The notes below the pieces were generated by a model. It saw nothing but the letters and a program-made list of their open reading frames with translations. It was not told the DNA's origin and ran no database searches. The position numbers and the translations under genes are program-made. 64,000 nucleotides of DNA from contig CAZCQP010000003.1 in the NCBI GenBank assembly GCA_964500895.1, positions 40,816 through 104,815 of the forward strand. The letters run 5' to 3'. Below, in pieces: positions 36,162 through 43,876 of this stretch. The stretch comes from CAZCQP01 sp964500895. Its GTDB lineage: Bacteria; Bacillota; Clostridia; Lachnospirales; JAISER01. Within the stretch, counting starts at the first letter, position 1. Each line of letters begins with the position of its first letter.

Positions 36162-36290
36162 TTGAAAACTTATATTGAAGAAAGAGCCGTGGAAGTGGCA
36201 AATTTTATTATTAAAAACGATGCAACCGTCCGTGAGACAGCCAAAAAATTTGGCATTAGCAAATCTACTGTACATATGGATGTCATATAA
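36162..36290 (+). CDS. spoIIID: spoIIID, 5' half (interrupted gene)
   Basis: TTG 36162, behind AAGGAGGGG, opens a frame encoding KTYIEERAVEVANFIIKND, then ATVRETAKKFGISKSTVH. This is the N-terminus and helix-turn-helix of SpoIIID, the mother-cell DNA-binding regulator that acts with sigma-E and sigma-K. After His38 the frame runs four foreign codons (MDVI) to TAA 36288-36290. The product would lack part of the recognition helix and all of the C-terminal region. The missing residues 39-92 lie 21.7 kb away at 57961-58122. See the element feature for the junction. Confidence 0.93.
   Translation: MKTYIEERAVEVANFIIKNDATVRETAKKFGISKSTVHMDVI
36272..36284 (+). other. Left attachment core (attL) in spoIIID
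   Basis: The site reads ACATATGGATGTC and shares ACATA and GATGT with the right site ACATAAAGATGTT at 57957-57969. The crossover for the two spoIIID halves must fall within the ACATA block to give His38-Lys39. Confidence 0.8.
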
Positions 36291-36344
36291 AAGAACGTTT
36301 CTTAGGTGTGAGGTATTTAAGCAAATGATGGTGTGGGCGTTGCA

Positions 36345-36485
36345 CAAAAAAAAATGGTGTTTTTTACGACCATATTTTATTGTAACAACCCAATTTAATA
36401 AATAAAACATTTTTGTTTTTGGTTTGTTTTTTTTAATAAATTTTTGGTTTGGGGTGTAAAAAAAAAATTGGGTTTTGTTTTACCA
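36345..36485. repeat. Low-complexity T/G-rich tract near attL
   Basis: About 140 bp is dominated by runs of T, A and TTTGG/GGTTT motifs, with almost no C on the plus strand. No reading frame or clear hairpin explains it. It lies within 60-210 bp of the left attachment core. Confidence 0.6.
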
Positions 36486-36510
36486 AATTTTTTTAGTGGA
36501 ACGCCCACTT

Positions 36511-36678
36511 TTAAGTAAGAACGCCTTTTTGCTTTTCTTCTGTGTTTATACTGCGCTCGACAGACTCGGCAAGCCTTGTCCGTACCAGTTCTGCGCAAAT
36601 TTTTATCAGCTCGTCAACCACCTGATGCACCGGGTTCGGGTTATGAAAGGTTATGTGCAGGTGTTGCGGCTTTTTCAA
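36511..36678 (-). CDS. Small ORF of mobile-element type
   Basis: The 55-aa product starts KKPQHLHITFHNPNPVHQVV and continues DELIKICAELVRTRL. The ITFHNPN motif near the N-terminus resembles short proteins encoded beside large serine recombinases in clostridial elements, from memory of the family. The start TTG 36678 has AAAGGGGG upstream. It is the leftmost gene of the spoIIID element. A recombination directionality factor is one possibility, not shown by the sequence. Confidence 0.55.
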   Translation of the reverse strand: MKKPQHLHITFHNPNPVHQVVDELIKICAELVRTRLAESVERSINTEEKQKGVLT

Positions 36679-36747
36679 GCAAGCACCCCCTTTTTGCTTT
36701 ACACCATTCTATGTCCTTAAACCCGTATAAATGAAAAACAAAAAATG

Positions 36748-37980
36748 TTATAATTCTTCTTGGCCACGTTTGGCCATTTTAAAGTGATACATCAATTTAT
36801 CTGCTTGCTCCAACAGTTCATCCACATTAAATGGCGTATCTTGTGCCACCTCCACAATGCCGTAGCTGATGGATGGCTGGTACGGCAGCTTTTCTTGGTG
36901 CTGTAAGCGCATAATTTCTACATTTGCCTGTTCTATCTTTTCTAAAGCCACATACTTCGGGCAGTTTGGAAGCAGCACAACAAATTCGTCCCCGCCCAAA
37001 CGGGAAATGATATCGTTTTTTCTGAATGCATGGACTAAAATTTGAACAATCCATTGTAAATACCCATCCCCAGCAGCATGTCCAAACGTGTCATTCACCA
37101 CTTTAAGCTTATCTACATCTACAAAACACAAAGAAAAGCTTTGTTGGCTGGATAAAAGTTCGGCTATTTTTTCAAGGCAATACCTTCTGTTGTACACGGA
37201 CGTCAGTGAATCAAAGTAGGCAATACTCTCCAGGCGCACTTTGCTCATGGTGGTCTCTAATAAATCGTGTTCCAGTGCCCGGGCCCGGCGCTCTGTTTCC
37301 AGGGTTTTGCTCATGCTTATGCCGTAGGACAGGGTGATGTAGTACAAGCAAGCCAAAATAATAGGTGTTAGCAAATTAAGCAGTGTCAGTTCCACATAGG
37401 CGATGTTGTAGCCGTGGGTACCTGAAAATATAAGCAAATAGATAAATAACAAAAAACCCAAAGAGGCGAAATAAACTTCATGCACTTTAGCCTGTGCAAA
37501 TACGGCCAATTCGCTGAAGGTAACAAATTTTTCAATGCGGAATAAAAACATAAAAATGTCCAAAAGCAAAAAGCTAATGGCTAGGCTTAGGTTGTACATG
37601 GTATCATTTCCAGAAATTTGGTTAATGGGTTGCAGGGTGACTAATGCAAAGCTGGATAAGATGATATTCCGAAGCGCTACAATGTTAAACATAAAAGTGC
37701 TGGCAACATAAATGATGCGTCTAACCGAAAGATGGTAAAAAAATAAAAACTCTAAAGAAATGGTGACGAAACCAGCCATATAAACAAAATAAATGTGAAA
37801 GCCTAAAGCGGAAAACAACAAATAAATAGCCGTATTCATTAAAGACATGAGTATTTTGGCTATAGGCTTTAAACGGACTGATGATAGGGCGTTTTCAATG
37901 TATGTAAAACCCACATAGTTATAAAACACAAAAGAAATGCCACAAAAGAAACGTGCAAACCAAAACCAGCTCATTTCCAT
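36748..37980 (-). CDS. Membrane diguanylate cyclase (GGDEF)
   Basis: This 410-aa protein has about eight N-terminal membrane helices (residues 5-225) and a C-terminal GGDEF domain. The active site LGGDEFVVLL is intact, and RKND five residues upstream is a canonical RxxD inhibitory site, so it should make c-di-GMP and be product-inhibited. The sensor part does not match a named MASE domain that I can assign. The start ATG 37980 follows AGGGGG. It is divergent from the glycosyltransferase gene and may link c-di-GMP to the polysaccharide cargo. Confidence 0.9.
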   Translation of the reverse strand: MEMSWFWFARFFCGISFVFYNYVGFTYIENALSSVRLKPIAKILMSLMNTAIYLLFSALGFHIYFVYMAGFVTISLEFLFFYHLSVRRIIYVASTFMFNIVALRNIILSSFALVTLQPINQISGNDTMYNLSLAISFLLLDIFMFLFRIEKFVTFSELAVFAQAKVHEVYFASLGFLLFIYLLIFSGTHGYNIAYVELTLLNLLTPIILACLYYITLSYGISMSKTLETERRARALEHDLLETTMSKVRLESIAYFDSLTSVYNRRYCLEKIAELLSSQQSFSLCFVDVDKLKVVNDTFGHAAGDGYLQWIVQILVHAFRKNDIISRLGGDEFVVLLPNCPKYVALEKIEQANVEIMRLQHQEKLPYQPSISYGIVEVAQDTPFNVDELLEQADKLMYHFKMAKRGQEEL

Positions 37981-38172
37981 GGCACCGGCCCCCTGTCTTT
38001 TCGGCGTGTTTAAGTATCAGTTTCTGTATTATACTTCCACATATTGTAAGCAGTCAAGAAAACTTTTTTCAACGTTTCTCATGACAGTTTTCTTAATGCA
38101 ATAGACATGCATGGCAAAATATTGTATGATGTTTTTGCTTAACCTATTCAAAATGATGCAGAGGGATAACTG

Positions 38173-39096
38173 ATGGTAAACATACTCATGGCCACCTATA
38201 ATGGTGAAAAATATTTAAAGGCGCAGCTGGATTCTCTTTTAAGCCAAACATTTGATGCATGGCAGTTGTTTGCCTGCGACGATGGCTCCAGTGACCACAC
38301 ATACGCCATATTACAGGATTATGCCAGCCGGGACGGGCGCATTCACATCAGTTGCAATGCCCAAAACACCGGAGGCGCTAAATATAACTTTTTTGGGCTA
38401 ATGCAAAGACATAAGTCCGGCTATGTCATGCTGTGTGACCAGGACGATGTATGGCTGCCTGAGAAAATTGAACGAACATTGCAAAAAATGCATGAAATGG
38501 AGGCGCAATTTAGCAGTGATACCCCCATTCTTGTGCACACGGATTTAAAAGTGACAGATGGGACCCTTCATATTTTGTCCCATTCTTATGAGCACTACAC
38601 CAAAGCCAATTTTGACAATACGGCTTTGTGCCATTTACTGACGGAAAACATTGCCGTGGGTTGTACAGTGATGTATAACCAGGCATTGGCGGCTTTTGTT
38701 GGTGAAATGCCTTCTTTTTTCATTATGCATGATTTTTGGATGGCACAAACAGCGGCCATCTTTGGAAAAGTGGGGCATGTGGATGCCCCCACCATTTTAT
38801 ACCGGCAGCACGCCAATAACAGCAATGGGGCAAAGAACTTCCGCAATCTGTTTGCTGTGATACGGCTTGCACTTAACATTGATTTTCTTAAAACAAACCT
38901 TTCCAACACCTATTTGCAGGCAAATAGTTTGCTTCAAGCATACGAAGGCCGGTTGCCGGAAGCTGAAAAAGCCCTCTTGTTGGCTTATTGCAGCATTCCT
39001 TCATTACGTAAATGGAACCGCTGGCTAATGCTGATTCGTCTGAAAACCTTAAAGCATAGCTTCCTTCGGAAGGTTGGCCACTTTTTGTTGGTGTAA
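38173..39096 (+). CDS. Family 2 glycosyltransferase (rhamnosyltransferase-like)
   Basis: This 307-aa GT2 enzyme has the N-terminal nucleotide-sugar fold ILMATYNGEKYLKAQLDSLL, the DDGSSD motif, and the DxD region LCDQDDVWLPEKI that binds the metal-nucleotide sugar. The QNTGGAKYNFF and HDFWMAQTAA segments resemble rhamnosyltransferases acting on polysaccharides. The C-terminal basic helix suggests membrane association. AGAGGG precedes ATG 38173. The donor is likely dTDP-rhamnose, given the rml genes, but this is inferred. Confidence 0.88.
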   Translation: MVNILMATYNGEKYLKAQLDSLLSQTFDAWQLFACDDGSSDHTYAILQDYASRDGRIHISCNAQNTGGAKYNFFGLMQRHKSGYVMLCDQDDVWLPEKIERTLQKMHEMEAQFSSDTPILVHTDLKVTDGTLHILSHSYEHYTKANFDNTALCHLLTENIAVGCTVMYNQALAAFVGEMPSFFIMHDFWMAQTAAIFGKVGHVDAPTILYRQHANNSNGAKNFRNLFAVIRLALNIDFLKTNLSNTYLQANSLLQAYEGRLPEAEKALLLAYCSIPSLRKWNRWLMLIRLKTLKHSFLRKVGHFLLV

Positions 39097-39221
39097 CGCA
39101 TATTCTGCGCTTGGCTTGTAACAAATGTTGGACAAGGTAGAACAATTGCTGTAAAATAGGTTATTATAAAAAAGCAAAGGTTATTTTGGCTTTTTACTTG
39201 TATAGACATGGAGGAATACAT

Positions 39222-40100
39222 ATGAAAGGTATTATTTTAGCCGGTGGCGCAGGAACACGATTATTTCCTTCTACATTAGCTGTATCAAAGCAAATGTTGA
39301 CCATTTACGACAAACCTATGATTTATTATCCTTTATCTACCTTGATGCTTTCCGGCATTCGGGAGGTACTTATTATCTCTACCCCTAGAGATTTGCCTAT
39401 GTTTGAGGCCTTGTTAGGAGACGGCAAAAAGCTGGGCATGTCTTTTCAGTATATTGTGCAAGAAGCGCCCAAAGGGCTGGCGGAAGCTTTTATTTTGGGA
39501 GAAGACTTTATCGGAAAAGACAATGTCACCCTGGTATTGGGGGATAATATTTTTTATGGTTACGGTTTTTCGGCAAGGTTGATGCAAACCGTGCAGCAAG
39601 TGGAAACAAACGAGGGCGCTGTTATTTTTGGGTACCATGTGTCTAACCCCAGTGATTTTGGTGTGGTGGACTTTGACCGGGAAGGTAACGTATTGTCTAT
39701 TGAAGAGAAGCCCAAAGCGCCAAAATCTAACTATGCAGTGCCCGGTCTTTATTTTTATGACAATCAGGTGGTGGACATTGCAAAAGGGGTAACCCCTTCT
39801 GCTCGAGGTGAACTGGAAATAACGGCAGTGAACAATGCTTATTTAGCCATGACTAAGCTAAAAGTAGAGCTGTTTGGCCGTGGGATGGCTTGGCTGGACA
39901 CTGGGACACACCGGGCAATGCTGGAAGCCGCCAACTTTATTGAAACGGTGCAAACCAGGCAAGGGCTTTATGTGGCATGTATTGAAGAAATTGCGTACCG
40001 GCAGGGGTTTATCAATGCCTCCGCACTTTACGGGCTGGGTGAAGCGCTTAAATATACCGAATACGGGCAATATATTATGGAGTTGGCAAACGGTGTGTAA
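39222..40100 (+). CDS. rfbA: Glucose-1-phosphate thymidylyltransferase RmlA
   Basis: This 292-aa enzyme makes dTDP-glucose from dTTP and glucose-1-phosphate, the first step to dTDP-L-rhamnose. Motifs are KGIILAGGAGTRLFPSTLAVSKQM, LGDNIFYG and VLSIEEKPKAPKSNYAVPGLYFYD. ATG 39222 has TGGAGG upstream; the earlier in-frame start at 39186 lacks one. It is complete and followed by a terminator, separate from rmlC/D/B at 52.6-55.5 kb, where a decayed rmlA remains. This copy is therefore probably the one that supports the pathway. Confidence 0.95.
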   Translation: MKGIILAGGAGTRLFPSTLAVSKQMLTIYDKPMIYYPLSTLMLSGIREVLIISTPRDLPMFEALLGDGKKLGMSFQYIVQEAPKGLAEAFILGEDFIGKDNVTLVLGDNIFYGYGFSARLMQTVQQVETNEGAVIFGYHVSNPSDFGVVDFDREGNVLSIEEKPKAPKSNYAVPGLYFYDNQVVDIAKGVTPSARGELEITAVNNAYLAMTKLKVELFGRGMAWLDTGTHRAMLEAANFIETVQTRQGLYVACIEEIAYRQGFINASALYGLGEALKYTEYGQYIMELANGV

Positions 40101-40144
40101 GGCAGCAATAATTAAAAAATATTTTTTTATGTTTCTTGCTTTTT

Positions 40145-40171
40145 AACCTCACCAGTTATGCTGGTGAGGTT
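40145..40171 (+). terminator. Terminator of rmlA
   Basis: A perfect 11-bp stem (AACCTCACCAG at 40145-40155 with CTGGTGAGGTT at 40161-40171) with a 5-nt loop follows rmlA. From here to the IS relic at 40464 I see no convincing gene. Confidence 0.8.
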
Positions 40172-40463
40172 AAAAAGGTTAATAGCATCAGCGCTGACTA
40201 ATAATAAATGCACTTTGTATAAAAAGCTACTGCTTCTACTTCAATGTAATTAGTGCAAGATTTGATGTTTTACGTTCCTTATATAGGGGCGGAACCAGCA
40301 TAACTGCCAACTATAGTCAACAAAGAAGCAGACCGTAAGAACAGTTTGAAAATTGGTGAATGCTGTCTTATATTTGAATAAAATGAGTTGTCAACGGTGG
40401 CAACTTCCGAAGGATCTTCCAACGTGTAGAAATGTTTCTTAATTGTATTTGGTTTGAACGCTT

Positions 40464-41223
40464 TTAGAACCTGTTTGCTATCTATCAAACCACAATGGCT
40501 TGATGTATAATTATATGAAAAAATTATACATAGGAGCGAAAAATGAGAGCTGCATATCCAAGCGACGTAACCCGTGCGCAGTTTGAAGGCATACGTCATT
40601 ATTTTGATACTAACAAGAAAAAATCAACATTTACGACATATTCTGTGCAGTTCTTTATGTGTTGCGGGAAGGTTGTAGGTGGCGTTCTCTACCACATGAC
40701 TATCCCAAATGGAAGAATTGTTATAAACATTATAGGATATGAGATGCAAAAGGGCCTGATGGTAAAAGCCATCTTGGACAAAGCCCTTGAAAACCGCTCC
40801 CATTTGGTCTGTTACATTTGCGGTAGTCCGTCTATGGCGTGAGGAAGCTCCAGGGTATCAACCCCGATATGAATTTTAACCCCGGACACTTTTTCCCACC
40901 GTCATAGCCTTTTTCTTCGGCGGTGAAAGCGCTCTTTACACTCTTGGAATCAGTAATACTCATGGTGGTTTTGGGTTTCTGCCTTTGACAATGCGTTATG
41001 ACATAACTAATTATGAAACCTTCTCCCCAAACCTTGCCAACATTATTAAAGTGCTTTGTGATGGTGATTTTACGGGCAAACCATTTGCTGATGCTATTAT
41101 GAACTAATCAAAGCTGAAGTGGAAATAGCAAAATGCAAAGAACTTCACACATTTTTAGTTATCCCTATGCTTTGAGTAGTCGAGAGAACTTTCATTGCTT
41201 TTAAAGATGGTAAACAGGTTCTT
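40464..41223 (+). mobile_element. Degraded IS5-family insertion sequence with inverted centre
   Basis: Ends are AGAACCTGTTTGCTATCT (left) and the complement of AGAACCTGTTTACCATCT (right). Plus-strand remnants are YPSDVTRAQFEGIRHYFDT and ILDKALEN (N-terminus) and LTNYETFSPNL...DGDFTGKPFADAIMN with AEVEIAK..ELHTF and a VERTF trace (C-terminus). Between about 40797 and 40980 the minus strand carries MSITDSKSVKSAFTAEEKGY and TTANVTDQMGAV, the middle of the same transposase. Frameshifts and stops make it inactive. The internal segment is inverted relative to its flanks. The 41224-41399 stretch beyond it has only a further MITE-like end (TTATTGAATACAGGGTTCTT). Confidence 0.8.
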
Positions 41224-41399
41224 GCAACGTTATTGAATACAGGGTTCTTATAATATTCTGTAAAAGCGCTCAACACCTCAAAGCTCTATAAAGACAACGA
41301 TTTTCAAAAATTATGCATGACTGCCTGCTTAATTACCATAGTATACTGGTACTTCTAGCTGGCGGGAGTGAAAGTGATTCCGTGGTTTTCAAGTAAATG

Positions 41400-41428
41400 T
41401 TGAATTTTTTAGCAAAATATAGTACAAT
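41400..41428 (+). promoter_or_regulatory. Sigma-A promoter of the polysaccharide operon
   Basis: TTGAAT (41400-41405) and TACAAT (41423-41428) are separated by 17 bp. They lie about 70 bp upstream of the ABC-2 permease and would drive the long plus-strand operon. Confidence 0.65.
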
Positions 41429-41480
41429 AAGAAATATGTTTAAATCACAGCATTTAATTTGACTTGTTTTAATTTTTATA

Positions 41481-42275
41481 TTGAAGGAAGGTTATACTAC
41501 GAAAACTTATGTTGATACGTTTTTAAGATTCAGAATATTACTTTACGACTTAGTTTTGAGAGATATTAAAGTAAAGTATCGCCGTTCTGTTTTGGGTGTT
41601 GTGTGGAGTGTTTTGAATCCTTTACTGATGATGCTTGTTATGACAGCGGTCTTTTCGGCCGTTTTTAAAGTTAGTATACCTAACTTTCAGGGGTATTTTC
41701 TTACAGGTTTTGTCCTTTTTAATTTTTATGGTGAGGCAACAAGTGGCGCAATGAGTTCAGTATTGGGATCGGCATCCCTTATAAAAAAGGTTTACATTCC
41801 TAAATATCTTTTTGCTGTAGAAAAAGTTTTGTTTGCTTTTATTAACTTTGCATTCGCACTTGCTGCTGTGGCTATCGTTTTGATTGCAACTAAGGTTCCT
41901 ATTAAAATTACGGTTTTACTTGCTCCGATTCCGGTTTTATATACTTTTATTTTTGCATTGGGAATTGGTCTTATACTCGCAGTCTGTGCTGTGTTTTTTA
42001 GAGATACATTACACTTATATACTGTTTTATTGACAGCACTCAATTATTTTACCCCTATTTTTTATCCTGAAGATATTATACCGGAGAAGATACAGTGGTT
42101 ATATTATTGCAATCCTCTGGTTCATTTTGTCAAATATTTTCGAAGTTGCGTGATTCATGGAGAAATTCCTGATTTGAAGACAAATTTGCTTTGTGCGGCA
42201 TTTGCGTTTGGAGCGCTGATATTGGGCTTAATACTTTTTAAGAAAAAGCAAGACAGCTTTGTTCTTTATGTGTGA
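41481..42275 (+). CDS. Polysaccharide ABC exporter, permease subunit (Wzm/TagG-like)
   Basis: This ABC-2-type permease has about 258-264 aa and six membrane helices, beginning LLYDLVLRDIKVKYRRSVLGVVWSVLNPLL-like sequence typical of Wzm/TagG exporters. It moves lipid-linked polysaccharide across the membrane with the ATPase encoded next. The start is unclear. GAAGGAAGG at 41483-41491 points to the codon at 41499, which is ACG (ACG AAA ACT TAT), not ATG. TTG 41481 precedes that Shine-Dalgarno and has none of its own. The reported coordinate uses the TTG. Confidence 0.88.
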   Translation: MKEGYTTKTYVDTFLRFRILLYDLVLRDIKVKYRRSVLGVVWSVLNPLLMMLVMTAVFSAVFKVSIPNFQGYFLTGFVLFNFYGEATSGAMSSVLGSASLIKKVYIPKYLFAVEKVLFAFINFAFALAAVAIVLIATKVPIKITVLLAPIPVLYTFIFALGIGLILAVCAVFFRDTLHLYTVLLTALNYFTPIFYPEDIIPEKIQWLYYCNPLVHFVKYFRSCVIHGEIPDLKTNLLCAAFAFGALILGLILFKKKQDSFVLYV

Positions 42276-42288
42276 GAAGGTGTTACGA

Positions 42289-43020
42289 ATGAACATTATA
42301 GAAGTACAGAACGTTTCAATGGTTTTTAATCTTCTAAGAGAGCCAGTGTTTTCATTGAAAGAATATGTCATCAGCTTTTTAAAGGGACGTGTTCAGGTGG
42401 AAGAGTTTGTTGCGCTGTCTAATGTTAGTTTCGAAATAAAAAAGGGTGAAGTCTTTGGTATTGTGGGTGATAATGGAAGCGGAAAATCAACACTATTAAA
42501 GCTAATTGCAGGCGTTTATAAAGCGACAGATGGTAAGGTGAGTGTCTATGGTAAGGTTGCGCCATTAATTGAGCTTGGCGCAGGCTTTGACATGGACCTA
42601 ACTGCCAGAGAAAATATTTTTTTAAATGGACTAATTCTTGGGTATACTAGAGAGTATATAATTGGGAAGTTTGATGAAATTGTTGCTTTTTCAGAAATAG
42701 GAGATTTTATTGATGTGCCTTTGAAAAATTATTCATCGGGAATGGTTTCGCGTATTGCCTTTTCCATTGCCACTTGTACACAGCCGGATATATTAATTGC
42801 AGATGAGATTCTGTCGGTTGGAGATTTTGAATTTCAGGCTAAGTGCGAAAATCGAATTATGAACATGATGGCTAAAGGTACGACCGTAATTTTTGTTTCC
42901 CATTCCATTGATCAGGTTAAACGAATCTGTAAGAGAGCTGCCTGGCTAGATCATGGGAAGATTGTGACAATCGGTGATGTTGATTTTGTTTGTGATGCAT
43001 ATATTAATAAAATATATTAA
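42289..43020 (+). CDS. Polysaccharide ABC exporter, ATPase subunit (Wzt/TagH-like)
   Basis: This 243-aa ABC ATPase has Walker A GDNGSGKSTLLK, signature YSSGMVSRIAFS and Walker B ILIADEILSVGD. The sequence GKVAPLIELGAGFDMDLTARENIFLNG is characteristic of Wzt/TagH. It lacks the long C-terminal carbohydrate-binding domain found in some Wzt proteins. ATG 42289 has GAGAAGGTG upstream, and the gene begins 13 nt after the permease stop. Together they form the export pump of the cluster. Confidence 0.92.
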   Translation: MNIIEVQNVSMVFNLLREPVFSLKEYVISFLKGRVQVEEFVALSNVSFEIKKGEVFGIVGDNGSGKSTLLKLIAGVYKATDGKVSVYGKVAPLIELGAGFDMDLTARENIFLNGLILGYTREYIIGKFDEIVAFSEIGDFIDVPLKNYSSGMVSRIAFSIATCTQPDILIADEILSVGDFEFQAKCENRIMNMMAKGTTVIFVSHSIDQVKRICKRAAWLDHGKIVTIGDVDFVCDAYINKIY

Positions 43021-43038
43021 TTAAAGAGAGGTGTTTTT

Positions 43039-43872
43039 GTGACTAAAGTTTTGGTTACGGGTGCAGGCGGCTATATAGGAAGGCATATCATTTCCAAATT
43101 GCTCGACAAAGGTGCGGATGTTTCAGCAGTGGATATTGCCTTTAGTGAAATTGATTCAAGGATTAAGACAGTCATTGAGGCGGATATTTTCGATGGAGAT
43201 CCACAAATATTTAAACGTTTGGGAAATCCCAACGTTTGTCTACATATGGCTTGGAAGGACGGATTTGTGCATCATTCGGATGAGCATATGTTAAATCTTT
43301 CAAAACATTATGAATTTATTAATAACATGCTTAAAGGAGGTCTTTCACATATTGCGGTGATGGGCAGTATGCACGAGGTAGGGTATCATGAGGGTGCTAT
43401 TGATGAGAACACGCCATGTAATCCTATCAGTATGTATGGTATTTCAAAGGATTCGTTAAGAAGGGCTTTGATAAGAAAGCTAGACGGCACAGATGTAGTT
43501 TGGCAGTGGATTAGGGCTTTTTATATTTACGGTGATGACGAAAAAAATAATTCCATTTTTACAAAGCTTGTTCAAGCAGAAAAAGAAGGTAAATTAGAAT
43601 TTCCTTTTACAACAGGTAAGAATAAATATGATTTTATAAGTGTGACTGAATTGGCCGATCAAATCTCGGCTTGTGTTTTGCAAGATAAAATTACAGGAAT
43701 TATCAACTGTTGTAGTGGAAGGCCAGTGTCGCTAGCTGAGCAAGTTGAGAAATTTATAGCTCAAAAGGGACTTAAAATTAGGCTTAAATATGGGGCGTTT
43801 CCAGATAGAACTTATGATTCTCCTGTTGTGTTTGGAGATTCGTTAAAGATCACCAAAATTATGAGAGGTTGA
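43039..43872 (+). CDS. NAD-dependent epimerase/dehydratase family protein
   Basis: This 277-aa extended SDR protein has nucleotide-binding motif VTGAGGYIGRHI and the catalytic YxxxK as YGISKDSLRRAL. The substrate-binding half contains WQWIRAFYIYGDDEKNNSIF. It likely modifies a nucleotide sugar for the polysaccharide, but the specific reaction cannot be inferred. GTG 43039 has AGAGAGGTG upstream. The stop is 4 nt before the next start. Confidence 0.85.
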   Translation: MTKVLVTGAGGYIGRHIISKLLDKGADVSAVDIAFSEIDSRIKTVIEADIFDGDPQIFKRLGNPNVCLHMAWKDGFVHHSDEHMLNLSKHYEFINNMLKGGLSHIAVMGSMHEVGYHEGAIDENTPCNPISMYGISKDSLRRALIRKLDGTDVVWQWIRAFYIYGDDEKNNSIFTKLVQAEKEGKLEFPFTTGKNKYDFISVTELADQISACVLQDKITGIINCCSGRPVSLAEQVEKFIAQKGLKIRLKYGAFPDRTYDSPVVFGDSLKITKIMRG

Positions 43873-43876
43873 TTTT

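Noticed and set aside
40279..40599. 106-codon minus-strand frame before the IS5 relic
   Set aside because: It runs into the IS end, shows no recognisable domain and has no ribosome binding site; at most it is a fragment of a lost gene.
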